A stretch of DNA of 64,000 nucleotides from Ravibacter sp964562455 (GCA_964562455.1 CAZLTN010000022.1:1-64000); one strand, 5' to 3'; counted from the stretch's first letter, positions 1 through 8,647 are shown. Notes: generated from the letters alone by a model not told the origin. Program-made: numbers and translations.

Positions 1-19
1 GTGAGAGTCTCCCTTTTTT

Positions 20-343
20 ATGCGCTTTCAGGTTTTATTTTGGACAGGTATGATTGAATGCAGAAAATTCGAGAGTTCTCCTTTTGCTTTTTCAGAGCCA
101 GTGGTTGCCGAACCTCCAAACCCGCTATCTCATAGATATCACGTTATCCATATTGTCGTGTCGAAACAAGAACATTTAAAATTCAACACAGCGCCCTCAT
201 ATTATCCGTCTCCGGAAATAGTTATGCAAAACTTTGCCAAGCGAGTTACAGATCTTCAATTCGGCAAAGAAAGAGTGATTGAAGTGAAGACAAAGAGATG
301 CAATAGATTTGAAATGCAGTTTATTTACGCTGTACCAAATTAG
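20..343 (+). CDS. hypothetical protein, doubtful
   Basis: An ATG-initiated reading frame of 107 codons with a stop (TGA at 2-4) just upstream in frame. I recognise no domain. The middle (residues about 37-95) has a mixed, protein-like composition, but the first 30 residues do not look like a conserved N-terminus. The following 340-400 stretch is abruptly GC-rich compared with its surroundings. It may be the 3' remnant of a gene that begins outside the window, or not coding at all. Confidence 0.25.
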   Translation: MRFQVLFWTGMIECRKFESSPFAFSEPVVAEPPNPLSHRYHVIHIVVSKQEHLKFNTAPSYYPSPEIVMQNFAKRVTDLQFGKERVIEVKTKRCNRFEMQFIYAVPN

Positions 344-408
344 TACGGGCCCAGGACGGGCGCTACGTCCGGCAACAACAGCGGGCCGATCCCCTCCCAA
401 AAAAATCT

Positions 409-1155
409 ATGAGCTTTCTAAATGATATGAATCTAATCGGCGTCCTGATCGGTGGTATTTCTTTAGTTGTTACTATTGTTTTATTCTTCTATCAGCGATC
501 CATCAAAAGGCTCTCGTATGAAGTACTTACGAGCACTAGGGTACTTTCAGCCGACGCTAAAGGGACTTTTACTATAAATTATAACGGTGTCAGTTATGAG
601 GATGTCAGAATACTGGAACTAAAAATTTGGAATAGCGGGAACGTCGCCATTACATCAGCCGACTTTGAAACAGATATTTCAATTATTTTGCCAGACGGGG
701 CTCAACTGATCAACTTCGAAGAGATAGACAAGAACCCAAAATCATTAAAAGTTTCCTTGAAGAGAGGGAATGAGCGCACAATCCTGGTACACCCACTACT
801 ATTGAATAAGAAAGATTCGTTCTTTATTAAGGTAATTTTCTCGCTTCAATCAGAAGGCCCTTTATCCGTCAGTGGAAGGATCAAAGATATCCCCATGATT
901 GTGCTAGAAACGCAAAGTAAGGAAAATGTCGTATGGAATAATTTAGTCAACTCCTTTATTGTTTTCTTCCTGGTCCTGGGTTTAAAAGTAATGAAAAATC
1001 CTGTCGCTTACTTAAGTATAAAAGAGCCTGACACTATTCTTGTTGAACTTGTGTTCCTATTGTTCCTTTCATTAGCGCTCATAAGCATTTTACAGTCTAA
1101 GGCTTTAAAAAACTTATTCAAAAAGCAAAACAACGAACACATGATAATTAAATAA
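409..1155 (+). CDS. membrane protein of unknown function
   Basis: 248 residues. The N-terminus is one hydrophobic segment (about residues 9-27) followed by a positively charged stretch, so the protein is probably anchored in the inner membrane. Residues about 35-165 are a soluble beta-rich domain with the run LKIWNSGNVAITSADF, which resembles hypothetical proteins in which an N-terminal helix precedes an Ig-like fold. Two further hydrophobic segments lie near residues 178-196 and 213-232, and the tail is lysine-rich. Base composition is AT-rich compared with the housekeeping part of the window, which fits an accessory gene. No neighbour on the plus strand suggests a role; the next feature is the oppositely oriented tmRNA. 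Function unknown. Confidence 0.7.
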   Translation: MSFLNDMNLIGVLIGGISLVVTIVLFFYQRSIKRLSYEVLTSTRVLSADAKGTFTINYNGVSYEDVRILELKIWNSGNVAITSADFETDISIILPDGAQLINFEEIDKNPKSLKVSLKRGNERTILVHPLLLNKKDSFFIKVIFSLQSEGPLSVSGRIKDIPMIVLETQSKENVVWNNLVNSFIVFFLVLGLKVMKNPVAYLSIKEPDTILVELVFLLFLSLALISILQSKALKNLFKKQNNEHMIIK

Positions 1156-1354
1156 CTACTCCTCATCCAGAACCAGCGCCGAGAGATATTTCATTAGTTT
1201 GTTCCTCCTCACTCGCTACCGGGACTCCCTAAAATTGGGATAATGATAACGACCCGATTTCTTGGGCGGTTGATCTCGGAAGAAATTCAGAGATGATCGG
1301 AACAGTATGCCGGATTCGGGGAGGCTTAGGTTGAGCGGCCGATCGCTAAAACGA

Positions 1355-1385
1355 ACAAGCCCCGATCCGATGGGCCGGGGCTTGT
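1355..1385 (-). terminator. intrinsic terminator of the tmRNA gene
   Basis: The arms ACAAGCCCC (1355-1363) and GGGGCTTGT (1377-1385) are a perfect 9-bp inverted repeat with a 13-nt loop. Read on the minus strand it lies about 57 nt beyond the mature 3' end of the tmRNA and is followed by CGTTTT, a short U-tract, so it can stop ssrA transcription. Confidence 0.7.
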
Positions 1386-1442
1386 TTTAGAGTGTAAAAA
1401 AGTGTGCAATTTTCATAACTCGCTCATTTACAGGTCAATTCG

Positions 1443-1813
1443 TGGAGACGGAGGGATTCGAACCCTCGTCCAGAACAGGGAAACCCTGCGCCTTCTACAT
1501 GCTTATCCTTAGATTAATTGTCGGACCTGGTTAGGTACAAGGCGGACCAGCGCCAGATCTTAGGTGTTCAGGTCTCGTTGGATGTCAACACCATTAGTCC
1601 AACCAGCGCTGCGTTTCGACACCCCTTGATCCCCCCGGCAGCACGTAGGGAGGAGAGATGATGGCAAGTTGCTAATCCTCCGGATTAAGCAGCCATGGCG
1701 TAATTAGATTCGCCAGTTATTGTTCGAAAGGCATTGATTAACGAGAGGTACCCCTCAACTCTCGACATGCTTACACACAGACCTTCAACCCGCTGTCAAA
1801 ACCGGTCGCCCCC
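1443..1813 (-). ncRNA. ssrA: transfer-messenger RNA (tmRNA)
   Basis: tmRNA rescues stalled ribosomes with SmpB and adds a degradation tag. On the minus strand the RNA starts GGGGGCGACCGGTTTTGACAG, and its first seven bases pair with CGTCTCC at 1444-1450. The T-arm GGGTTCGAATCCC (RC of about 1452-1464) is standard. The tag frame ends at the TAA at 1685-1687 and reads GGC GAA TCT AAT TAC GCC ATG GCT GCT, that is GESNYAMAA (1688-1714), close to Cytophagales tags such as GEESYAMAA and ending in the AA needed for proteases. No CCA is encoded: the 3' end is the discriminator A followed by CGA. The whole stretch between 1156 and 2050 otherwise holds only its terminator; I see no gene there. Confidence 0.95.
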
Positions 1814-2050
1814 ATTGTGACGCCAGAGGAAGTTGAAATCCATTGGTAAACTGAAAACAGGTACCATTCCTAAAAAGTTTCCGGCCAGACAAAAAGGCAC
1901 TGAAAATAAAAGCGGGCTCTCTATACTATCCGGAAAAATAAACGTTATATCTCCCGGACAGCCTTTTGAGGAATGAACTCTGATTAACTTCCGGATCGAT
2001 ACAAATTACTTTTCTGCATAACTACTTCTCAGTCTCCAGCCTGCATTTTT

Positions 2051-2479
2051 ATGACCGACCCAGCCGCACTCCGGGAACTCCGCCAAACCGTACGACAATT
2101 TTTCCTGGAACCGCAGCAAGGTCTTTCACCCGGGAAAGGAATATACAAAGCCGCTTTTATAGTCTCAATTACAATGCTCCTGTTTCAAACCGGAGACCTA
2201 TACGGGCAAAGAAGATGCAGACCGCGCAGTAATACTTCCTCACAAGGGAGCTCATCCGTCTTCATCCAGATCACCGACGAAACCCACGGAAAGGTTGTTA
2301 CTTATGAGAAAGAATTCAAGCTGGACCATATTCCTGCTGCCAGGAGAGATCAATATGTCGATCAGCTAATAGAATCGTTAACCGGATCAGCCGATGACGA
2401 TGACTTCTGGATAGAAGAAAAAAAGCCCGCACCGAAACCGGCGCTGAAAACCAGGCGCAGGGTTTCCTATGTCAGGTAA
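2051..2479 (+). CDS. small secreted or membrane-anchored hypothetical protein
   Basis: 142 residues. After a charged N-terminus comes one hydrophobic segment (about residues 32-46) ending in GDLYGQ, which could be a signal sequence with an unusually long n-region. Only one in-frame ATG (2171) lies nearer, inside the hydrophobic run, so the first ATG is kept. The mature part contains VFIQITDETHGKVVTYEKEF, then an acidic DDDD stretch and a lysine/arginine/proline-rich tail. I do not recognise a family. It stands alone between the tmRNA and the convergent siderophore operon, from which a hairpin at 2520-2538 separates it. Confidence 0.55.
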   Translation: MTDPAALRELRQTVRQFFLEPQQGLSPGKGIYKAAFIVSITMLLFQTGDLYGQRRCRPRSNTSSQGSSSVFIQITDETHGKVVTYEKEFKLDHIPAARRDQYVDQLIESLTGSADDDDFWIEEKKPAPKPALKTRRRVSYVR

Positions 2480-2488
2480 TAAACCGGA

Positions 2489-2538
2489 TGTCCTGCGTCA
2501 ACCTGGTGTCCTGCGTTGCCCGGATACGCCGTATCCGG
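2489..2538. terminator. hairpin between convergent genes with a direct repeat
   Basis: CCGGATAC (2520-2527) and GTATCCGG (2531-2538) form a perfect 8-bp stem with a 3-nt loop immediately before the ATPase stop codon at 2539. The 10-mer TGTCCTGCGT occurs twice just upstream (2489 and 2507). There is no U-tract on either side, so termination may be weak or factor-dependent; it could also be a small REP-like element. Confidence 0.45.
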
Positions 2539-3327
2539 CTACCCGTCTACGATAATCTGGGGCAGCCCCCGGCTGCACGATTCCACTCTGACCGTGACGC
2601 CATATACTTCCTTCACTGACCCGGGGTTGAGCGCCTGCGCCGGCAGCCCGTGTGTAACAAGCGATCCGTCCTTCATTACTACCACATAATCCGACCAGCG
2701 CATGGCCATATTCAGGTCGTGAAGCACCATGACCACTATTCTGCCGTCGCCGGCCAGGGAACGAACCAATGACATTACCCTTACCTGGTGGCGTAAATCC
2801 AACGCGCTGGTAGGCTCATCCAGCAGAAGAACCGACGGCTCCCTGACAATAGATCTGGCCAGGCTCGCCAATTGTCGCTGGCCACCGGAAAGCTGGTTCA
2901 GCCCCTGTAAGGCAAGCTCAGCAATTCCGATCCTTTCAAGAGCAGCAACTCCACGGGCATACATATCCTCGTTATCGCGCCCTGCCTGATCGAACGGCGA
3001 GGCCTTGAGCGCGCTGATGACCGCATCTATTACCGGGAGATTTACATCATTAGGCACCGTCTGCGGCATAAAACTTACATAACGGGCCCTTTTCCGAACC
3101 GATACCTTCTGCAGGTCCATTCCTCTGTAATAAAGTGTACCTTCCGCTTTCATCAAACCGGCCACAACACGCAACAAAGTTGATTTTCCGGCACCATTCG
3201 GTCCCACAAGCGTTATTACATTCCCGGGCATAAGGGGAGGAAGGGAAAGTCCGCGGAGGACCATCCGTCGTCCGTATCCTGCCGTAATATCGCTGATCTT
3301 TAAGAAATCATGCTCCTCTCCCATCAC
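2539..3327 (-). CDS. ABC transporter ATP-binding protein (FecE/FepC type)
   Basis: 262 residues, normal for the iron-chelate/cobalamin class. It hydrolyses ATP in the cytoplasm to drive the adjacent FecCD-type permease. Visible parts: Walker A GPNGAGKST at residues 42-50, the signature LSGGQRQ, Walker B LLLLDEPTSALD and the switch histidine in VLHDLNMAM. The start codon overlaps the permease stop by 4 nt (3324-3327), so translation is coupled. It is the last gene of the minus-strand siderophore locus. Vitamin B12 or haem would also fit the ATPase alone; the receptor, esterase and propeller genes upstream favour a ferric siderophore. Confidence 0.93.
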   Translation of the reverse strand: MMGEEHDFLKISDITAGYGRRMVLRGLSLPPLMPGNVITLVGPNGAGKSTLLRVVAGLMKAEGTLYYRGMDLQKVSVRKRARYVSFMPQTVPNDVNLPVIDAVISALKASPFDQAGRDNEDMYARGVAALERIGIAELALQGLNQLSGGQRQLASLARSIVREPSVLLLDEPTSALDLRHQVRVMSLVRSLAGDGRIVVMVLHDLNMAMRWSDYVVVMKDGSLVTHGLPAQALNPGSVKEVYGVTVRVESCSRGLPQIIVDG

Positions 3328-4364
3328 TTCTTCCGTTTACTGAAAATCAGCCATACAAATAAAGGTACCCCTATCAACGATGTGATAACTCCTACCGGCA
3401 ATATCGCTCCCGGTGATATAAGCTTGCTTGCTATGGAAGCAAGCGACATTACGAAAGCACCTGAAAGCAGCGCTGCCGGTAACGAAAACCGGTGGTCTTC
3501 CCCTATCAGTAATTTTGCAATATGCGGTCCTACCAACCCGATAAAACCAATTGTTCCCACAAAAGCCACCGCAGTCGCAGTAAGCAGGCTCACCCTGATC
3601 AGCGAAAAGAAGCGAAGTCTGCCCACATTAATGCCATAGCTCCTGGCGCTGTCTTCTCCAAGCCGCAACGCTGTCATCTGCCAGGAGGCGGCAACCGAAA
3701 ACGGGACAATCACGGCCAGCACCCCTCCAAGTATGGTGATATTCTCCCAGTTGGCGCGGGATAAGCTGCCCAGGCTCCAAAACACAAATTGCTGCAATGC
3801 TTCAGCACTTGCCACATACTGGAGTATCCCTATCAGGGCCTTAAAAGTAAAGTCCATGGCAATACCCAGTAACACGAGGGCCTCTATTCCTGTACGTCCT
3901 ACCCTGGAAAGGAACTGCAGCAACATGACCGCTCCGAAAGCAAACACGAATGCATTAAAGGATACCATCCATTTCGGATCGACAAAAGAGATCCCGGCCG
4001 ACAAAAGAATTGCAAGTGCAGCGCCGAAAGCCGCTGCTGCAGACACTCCGAGCGTAAAAGGGCTGGCCATCGGGTTATTCAGTATCGTTTGCATTTCCAG
4101 ACCGGCCAGGGAAAGGGATGCCCCCACCAGCAGCGCCATGACCGAATAAGGCAATCGCACCTCCCAGACTATCACTTTGGTAGCCAGTTCGACGCTGTCC
4201 GGCAGGAAAACCGCTTTGATAACTTCCCCGATATTCATCATGGAAGGACCGGTAGCAATGTCTACGCAAAAAGCGCCCACCACCCCCACAGCCAGTAGAA
4301 GAATCACCGAAATATTCTTCTTGACACGGGAACGATATAGTTGTGCGGTGGTAGTGCTATTCAA
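3324..4364 (-). CDS. FecCD/BtuC-family iron-chelate permease
   Basis: 346 residues and strongly hydrophobic, about ten membrane segments, the usual size for this family. It forms the inner-membrane channel for a ferric siderophore brought by the binding protein. Family hallmarks seen: GASLSLAGLEMQTILNNPMA near residue 80 (the RGxxLaxaGxxxQxxxxNPLA signature), LGEDSARSYGI (coupling region for the ATPase) and GTIGFIGLVGPHIAKLL near residue 270. One protein probably dimerises, since no second permease is present. It overlaps the ATPase by 4 nt and is separated from the binding-protein gene by a palindromic repeat (4399-4470). Confidence 0.93.
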   Translation of the reverse strand: MNSTTTAQLYRSRVKKNISVILLLAVGVVGAFCVDIATGPSMMNIGEVIKAVFLPDSVELATKVIVWEVRLPYSVMALLVGASLSLAGLEMQTILNNPMASPFTLGVSAAAAFGAALAILLSAGISFVDPKWMVSFNAFVFAFGAVMLLQFLSRVGRTGIEALVLLGIAMDFTFKALIGILQYVASAEALQQFVFWSLGSLSRANWENITILGGVLAVIVPFSVAASWQMTALRLGEDSARSYGINVGRLRFFSLIRVSLLTATAVAFVGTIGFIGLVGPHIAKLLIGEDHRFSLPAALLSGAFVMSLASIASKLISPGAILPVGVITSLIGVPLFVWLIFSKRKK

Positions 4365-4398
4365 TGGGATGGCTTGTTACTGTTAATACGATGTTTGA

Positions 4399-4470
4399 AA
4401 CCACAGAAGCACACAGAGTACAAAGTGGCTAACTCCGTGTTTCCTCCGTGCTCTTTGTGCCTCTGTGGTT
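4399..4470. repeat. interspersed palindromic repeat, ACCACAGAG family, copy 1
   Basis: The left arm (4399-4425, beginning AACCACAGAAGCACA) and right arm (4451-4470, ending CTCTGTGGTT) form a long imperfect inverted repeat rich in CACAGAG words. A related copy lies at 5641-5699, so the two bracket the binding-protein gene. Similar ACCACAGAG/CTCTGTGGT repeats are widely scattered in bacterial genomes. On RNA it would fold into a long hairpin in the operon transcript. Confidence 0.7.
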
Positions 4471-4506
4471 AATTATTCCTCCAGTCAGAGGTCCCTTGCG
4501 GCCCCC

Positions 4507-5616
4507 TCACTTCAACTCCGCAAAATAAGTACCATTTAACGGAACTGCCAGAAACTTTTCGTTGATTGTTTTCAGCGTAGCATTCGGATCAATATCCTTA
4601 AAAAGCTCAGGATGTATCCATTTCGCCAGCGCATCCACAGCAGCGATATTCAGGGGAGAATCATAAAACAAATGCCAGAATGCATACACTTTTTTTTGCT
4701 GAACCGCTTTTAAAGGGGCTGCTACTGCCCTTGAAACCTGCTTCTTCAGGCTTGCCTGCGTCTGTGCTGCAGTTATACCGTAGCCGATTTCAAGTCCGGG
4801 CGCGCCGGGCGTAGCAATTCCGGTGGCAATGTAGATATCGGGCTGCTGGCGGATCACATATTCCATGTTCAGCTCTCCTACCTCGCCAGGCAGGATATCG
4901 GCCCCGATGTTATGTCCGCCGACAAAATCGATGAACTCACCCAGGTTCCCTTTGCCCGGAGAGCCGACCAGGTTCTCGCCCCTGATCATCTCCATATATA
5001 CCTTGGGTTTCTTCAGGTTTTTTCCTTTAAGGCGCTGAGCGATCTTGTTATAATGCTCTTTATAAAACGCCAGGTAGTCATCGGCCTGCTTCTCCCGCCC
5101 GAGGACCTTCCCGAGTATCTCTATACTGGGGACAGTGTTTTTAAACGGATGCAGCCTGAAATCCACGAAAACAATAGGAATACCGGCTGCTTCCAGTTGC
5201 CTGATCACATCGGCCGATTTGGCGTCAGGGCCGTGAGAGCCTGCTCCGAAAATGGCGACGTCCGGTCTGAGGGAAATAATCCTCTCAGTCGATACCGTTT
5301 CTTTTCCGCTAGCCCCGATAACCGGTATCTTCGCCATGGCGGGAAAGCGCCGCTGGTATTCGTCGAAAAGCAACCCGCCTGACTTTTTGAAATCGCCGGT
5401 CCAGCCCGCTACCAGGCTCACCGGATCGGGGTGGAGCAGCGAAAGGGTGACAATCGCTCTTCCTTCACCCAGAATCACTCTTTTGGCGTGTGACTTAAGG
5501 GTGACTTTCCTTCCTACTATATCGGTTACCGTAATACTCTGAGCTGACAGCGATCCTGCGAAAATTAAACAGCCGATTGCTGCAAAAACAAAATTCTTTT
5601 TAATCCGATTCATCAT
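4507..5616 (-). CDS. iron-siderophore ABC transporter substrate-binding protein
   Basis: 369 residues with an N-terminal export signal (about residues 1-25, cleavage after SLSAQ possible; the Cys in AAIGC at 16 could alternatively be lipidated). The mature part is a class III periplasmic binding protein: SITVTDIVGRKVTL then AKRVILGEG at the start of the first lobe, RPDVAIFGAG, and QQPDIYIATG in the second lobe. It should bind the ferric chelate in the periplasm and deliver it to the permease encoded downstream. It is bracketed by two copies of an ACCACAGAG-type repeat, which sets it apart from the tightly packed genes on both sides, although strand and function fit one locus. Confidence 0.88.
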   Translation of the reverse strand: MMNRIKKNFVFAAIGCLIFAGSLSAQSITVTDIVGRKVTLKSHAKRVILGEGRAIVTLSLLHPDPVSLVAGWTGDFKKSGGLLFDEYQRRFPAMAKIPVIGASGKETVSTERIISLRPDVAIFGAGSHGPDAKSADVIRQLEAAGIPIVFVDFRLHPFKNTVPSIEILGKVLGREKQADDYLAFYKEHYNKIAQRLKGKNLKKPKVYMEMIRGENLVGSPGKGNLGEFIDFVGGHNIGADILPGEVGELNMEYVIRQQPDIYIATGIATPGAPGLEIGYGITAAQTQASLKKQVSRAVAAPLKAVQQKKVYAFWHLFYDSPLNIAAVDALAKWIHPELFKDIDPNATLKTINEKFLAVPLNGTYFAELK

Positions 5617-5640
5617 AATACTTCTTTAAGACGGCTTAAA

Positions 5641-5699
5641 CTCTGTGCCCTTCGTGCCTTTGCGGTTAATTTACCACAGAGAACACGGAGAGCACAGAG
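5641..5699. repeat. interspersed palindromic repeat, ACCACAGAG family, copy 2
   Basis: CTCTGTGCCCTTCGTGCC (from 5641) pairs imperfectly with GAACACGGAGAGCACAGAG (ending 5699) around the centre GGTTAATTTACC. It shares the words CTCTGTG, GTGCCT, GGTTAAT and CCACAGAG with the copy at 4399-4470. It sits between the YceI gene and the binding-protein gene. Confidence 0.7.
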
Positions 5700-5745
5700 C
5701 TGTTTTTTATCTCTTTCTACAGTGATCTTAACTTCCGGGAACCTG

Positions 5746-6294
5746 CTATGATCGACTGACGGGGACTTTGAGAATCACTTTCACCTCATACTCCACTTCA
5801 GACTCTTCGCTTCCCACTCCGAAATCAACACGATTTACAATAAATTCGCCGGAAAAAACACCTTCGCGGCCTTCATTTACAAAGGCGAACGGAATGCTGA
5901 CCGGCCTGGTAATACCCCGTATGGTCAGATCGCCCGTGACTTTGTATGTAGCGCCCGCCTTCTCTATTTTAGTCGAAACGAAATCTATTGCAGGATACTG
6001 CGACGCATGAAACCATTCGGAGCCAAGCGCGCTTTTGGTCTTAAGGATGTTGCCGGTACTAAGCGATTTCACGTCAACTTTTACCTTAAAAAACGATTTT
6101 TCGAGGCTGTTTTCATCGAAAACGATACTCCCTCCAAATTTTTCGAACTTGCCCGTAATATCGAAGTTATCGATTGCGATACTATATCCTTCCCCGATTT
6201 TCCATTGCCGGAAGACAGCGAATGAAAGCAGTCCTGTTACCAACAGGAACGAAAGTACCCGGAGCATGTGTGAAAAGCGCACAGCGATTAACAA
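5746..6294 (-). CDS. YceI family protein
   Basis: 182 residues. An N-terminal hydrophobic segment (about 12-28) directs export. The rest is a YceI-type lipocalin-like barrel, recognisable from IDNFDITGKFEKFGGSIVFD, the HASQYPAIDFVSTKIEK segment and GDLTIRGITRPVSIPF. Known family members bind long polyprenoid or amphiphilic ligands in the periplasm; what it does here is not known. The gene begins 7 nt after the YncE-like gene ends, so it is cotranscribed with the siderophore genes. A role in handling a hydrophobic ligand or siderophore tail would be inference only. Confidence 0.85.
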   Translation of the reverse strand: MLIAVRFSHMLRVLSFLLVTGLLSFAVFRQWKIGEGYSIAIDNFDITGKFEKFGGSIVFDENSLEKSFFKVKVDVKSLSTGNILKTKSALGSEWFHASQYPAIDFVSTKIEKAGATYKVTGDLTIRGITRPVSIPFAFVNEGREGVFSGEFIVNRVDFGVGSEESEVEYEVKVILKVPVSRS

Positions 6295-6301
6295 TACTCT
6301 G

Positions 6302-7402
6302 CTACGGCAGGATTAACGTAACCGTATCGCCCAGCGGATCCGGCGCCGGCGCTGCGGGAGCCTGACGCTGGCCGCCCTGTGCCTGCTGTCCTCCGCCCTG
6401 CGGTCTCTGCATCGGCTTCGTCTTATTGGTCACATAAGCAGCTCCGGTTTTGGTATTCACCACCACCGTATTGGGGGCTGAACCCGCCTCAAGCGTCGTC
6501 AAAACCTTATACGAATCGGCATCGATCACCGTTACCGTGCCATCCTGGCGGTTAGCAGTATAAACCCGCTTACGCACAGGGTCCATCTTAATCCCCAAAG
6601 CACCTTTGCCGGCTGGTATTTTTCGGATCAGCTCTCCCGATTCCGCTTTGATCACATTGACTTCGTTAGTCCCCTGATCCACTACAAACAACCGGCCTGT
6701 CGGTTGATCCAGTACCAGGTTCACGGGACGTTCGCCATGAGCGCTGTAGGACTTTACCAGCTTCCTTGCTTCCAGGTCGATTACACCGATTTCATTGGTT
6801 CCCATATTGGTTACATAGAGAACCTGCTTTTCTGAATCAATAGCAAGCCCCGTTGTCGTCTTACCGGTATTTTCTATCGAATACAGGTATTTGTTGGTAT
6901 TACCGTCAATCACCCATACACTGCTTCCTTCACCGACATCCGAGACATACACTCTATTCCTTGCCTCGTCCACTACCACCTCACGGGTGTGGGACTTCTC
7001 CTGGCCGTTATTGATAATTGCGGCTACCTTACCGCTTTTGAGATCAATTGCGCTTACCGAATTCGTCCTGGTGTTGGAAGTATAAAGGGTTTGCGTCTTG
7101 TCGTTGATACCTACTCCGAAAGGAGGTGCATCCTTTGCGTCGATGCTGTCTGTAACCGCAAGAGTCTTGGGATCCAGCTTGTAAATCCTGCCGCCGGGCG
7201 CGGTCCGGGAGCCTGCAGCGGCCACGTAAACTGCGCCTGTCGATTCGCTCACCGCAAGCTCATATACTCCTGCTCCTCCGACTCTGGCGGTCTTTTCGGA
7301 CTTTTGAGCTATGGATGAAAACGGCGCTGCTATACATACGATCAATCCGGTCAGGAACAATCCGCTCTTTGAAAAAACCAGGTATTTATTAATAAGTTTC
7401 AT
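6302..7402 (-). CDS. YncE-like beta-propeller protein (YVTN repeats)
   Basis: 366 residues with a signal peptide (about 1-32) and six to seven repeats of the form VYVSDxGxxSVWVIDxxTNK, the 40-residue YVTN/YncE pattern, building a seven-bladed propeller in the periplasm. E. coli YncE is iron-regulated and lies next to a TonB-dependent receptor gene, so its presence in this locus fits a role linked to ferric uptake; its biochemical job is unknown. The C-terminus is a glutamine/glycine/proline-rich tail (about residues 335-358) ending DTVTLILP. It is 69 nt downstream of the esterase gene and 7 nt before the YceI gene. Confidence 0.85.
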   Translation of the reverse strand: MKLINKYLVFSKSGLFLTGLIVCIAAPFSSIAQKSEKTARVGGAGVYELAVSESTGAVYVAAAGSRTAPGGRIYKLDPKTLAVTDSIDAKDAPPFGVGINDKTQTLYTSNTRTNSVSAIDLKSGKVAAIINNGQEKSHTREVVVDEARNRVYVSDVGEGSSVWVIDGNTNKYLYSIENTGKTTTGLAIDSEKQVLYVTNMGTNEIGVIDLEARKLVKSYSAHGERPVNLVLDQPTGRLFVVDQGTNEVNVIKAESGELIRKIPAGKGALGIKMDPVRKRVYTANRQDGTVTVIDADSYKVLTTLEAGSAPNTVVVNTKTGAAYVTNKTKPMQRPQGGGQQAQGGQRQAPAAPAPDPLGDTVTLILP

Positions 7403-7470
7403 CTTTTGAATTAATTTAGTTTAATTATAATCAACATCTCCCGTTTATCCGGGAGGGCACTCTTTTCCTT

Positions 7471-8646
7471 TTACCAATCCTTGCTCATCCAGGCATACAA
7501 TTCGGGGAATATCATTCTCCAGTATACGGCGCCGTGACGGCCGGCCGGGTTCACCCTTACCTGCATCTCCGGATTTACTTTAGTTTTCAACGCGGCCATG
7601 GCTTCGGCTACGTCGTCGTGCATCCGTACAAAGCTGCTATCGGGCTTCAGCCTGCTCTCATTGCCTCCGGCATAAAAAAAATAGCGTTGCCTGTTTACTT
7701 CTGAAGGCTTTCCGATACGATCGATTTCTTTGTAGATATTGCCGTAATCCAGCCAGATAGAGGGTGACAAAACACCCAGGATACCAAAGATATCCGGCCT
7801 GCGCAACCCTGAATAAAGCGTAAACAAACCTCCCATAGAGCTTCCTGCCAATGCGGTATGCCTGCTGTCGGGAATAGTCCGGTAATTGCTGTCTATATAG
7901 GGCTTCAAAGTGTTGACCAGGAATGACAGGTACCGTTCTCCCTCCGCTTCAGGATAATCCTGGTTGCCTTCAATATAATACTCCTTAATGCGGCCGGCCT
8001 TATCACTATGGTGATCTACCGCCACCACGATACACGGTCTGGGCGCCTTATCGACGGTCTCGTCGACGTTCCATTCCAGCGGACCTATCCTTCCTTCTGA
8101 CGTGGCCTCGTCGAATAAATCCTGCCCATCCTGCATATACAGCACCGGGTAGCGTTTATCCGACATCGCATAGTCTTTCGGAAGGTAAATCCAGATACGG
8201 CGATAGCGATCGAGCTGCGGGATATAAAAGGAATCACTCAGCGACTTTACCTGCGGCGAGGCCGTAGAAGAAGGAAAATCATCACGCCAGGCCTCTATCA
8301 CGCACCTGATGGTCGTGTCGCTTTTAATTGTCGCTGTTCGCGGCGATTCCAGCCGGCCATCAGCGGTACTCTCCAGTGTTTTCCAGCTTCCCCGCGTAAA
8401 CTTGTATTCCAGCAGAAAACCTGGCTTTACACCCGGCACTTTCATGATATACCGGCCGTTTTCATCCGGCTTCATCTGCCATTTTCCTTCTGCCGGCTGC
8501 CACCGCTGGAAGCTCCCTGTCAGGAAAAACGGTTCGTTTTCGTGCAGGACAGGGCGCCCGGTCACCTCGATCGTTACCGTATGCTGGGCATGGGACACCA
8601 ATCCCCACGCCACCAGAATCGCCGTACAGAAAACTCTGATGTTCAC
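7471..8646 (-). CDS. secreted esterase, possible siderophore hydrolase
   Basis: 391 residues with a signal peptide (about 1-20). Residues about 22-118 form a beta-sandwich like glycogen-binding or Fes N-terminal domains (FFLTGSFQRWQP, GFLLEYKFTRGSWKT). Residues about 135-390 are an esterase-D type alpha/beta hydrolase: RRIWIYLPKDY, VLYMQDGQDLFD, nucleophile serine in GSSMGG and catalytic histidine in GRHGAVYW. This two-domain plan matches enterobactin esterases of the Fes/IroE group, and the place in a siderophore uptake operon suggests it cleaves the ester backbone of a catecholate siderophore in the periplasm to free iron. Substrate is inferred. It follows the DUF4374 gene with 1 nt between. 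Confidence 0.82.
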   Translation of the reverse strand: MNIRVFCTAILVAWGLVSHAQHTVTIEVTGRPVLHENEPFFLTGSFQRWQPAEGKWQMKPDENGRYIMKVPGVKPGFLLEYKFTRGSWKTLESTADGRLESPRTATIKSDTTIRCVIEAWRDDFPSSTASPQVKSLSDSFYIPQLDRYRRIWIYLPKDYAMSDKRYPVLYMQDGQDLFDEATSEGRIGPLEWNVDETVDKAPRPCIVVAVDHHSDKAGRIKEYYIEGNQDYPEAEGERYLSFLVNTLKPYIDSNYRTIPDSRHTALAGSSMGGLFTLYSGLRRPDIFGILGVLSPSIWLDYGNIYKEIDRIGKPSEVNRQRYFFYAGGNESRLKPDSSFVRMHDDVAEAMAALKTKVNPEMQVRVNPAGRHGAVYWRMIFPELYAWMSKDW

Positions 8647-8647
8647 G

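Noticed and set aside
197..400. 67-codon minus-strand frame at the left end
   Set aside because: Antisense to another doubtful frame, with no protein-like start, signal or recognisable motif.
1239..1250. GATAATGATAAC, similar to two hexamers of a Fur box
   Set aside because: Third hexamer is missing and no iron gene or promoter is near; the tmRNA terminator lies downstream.
4912..5382. 156-codon plus-strand frame inside the binding-protein gene
   Set aside because: Antisense shadow of a clear gene with no independent support.
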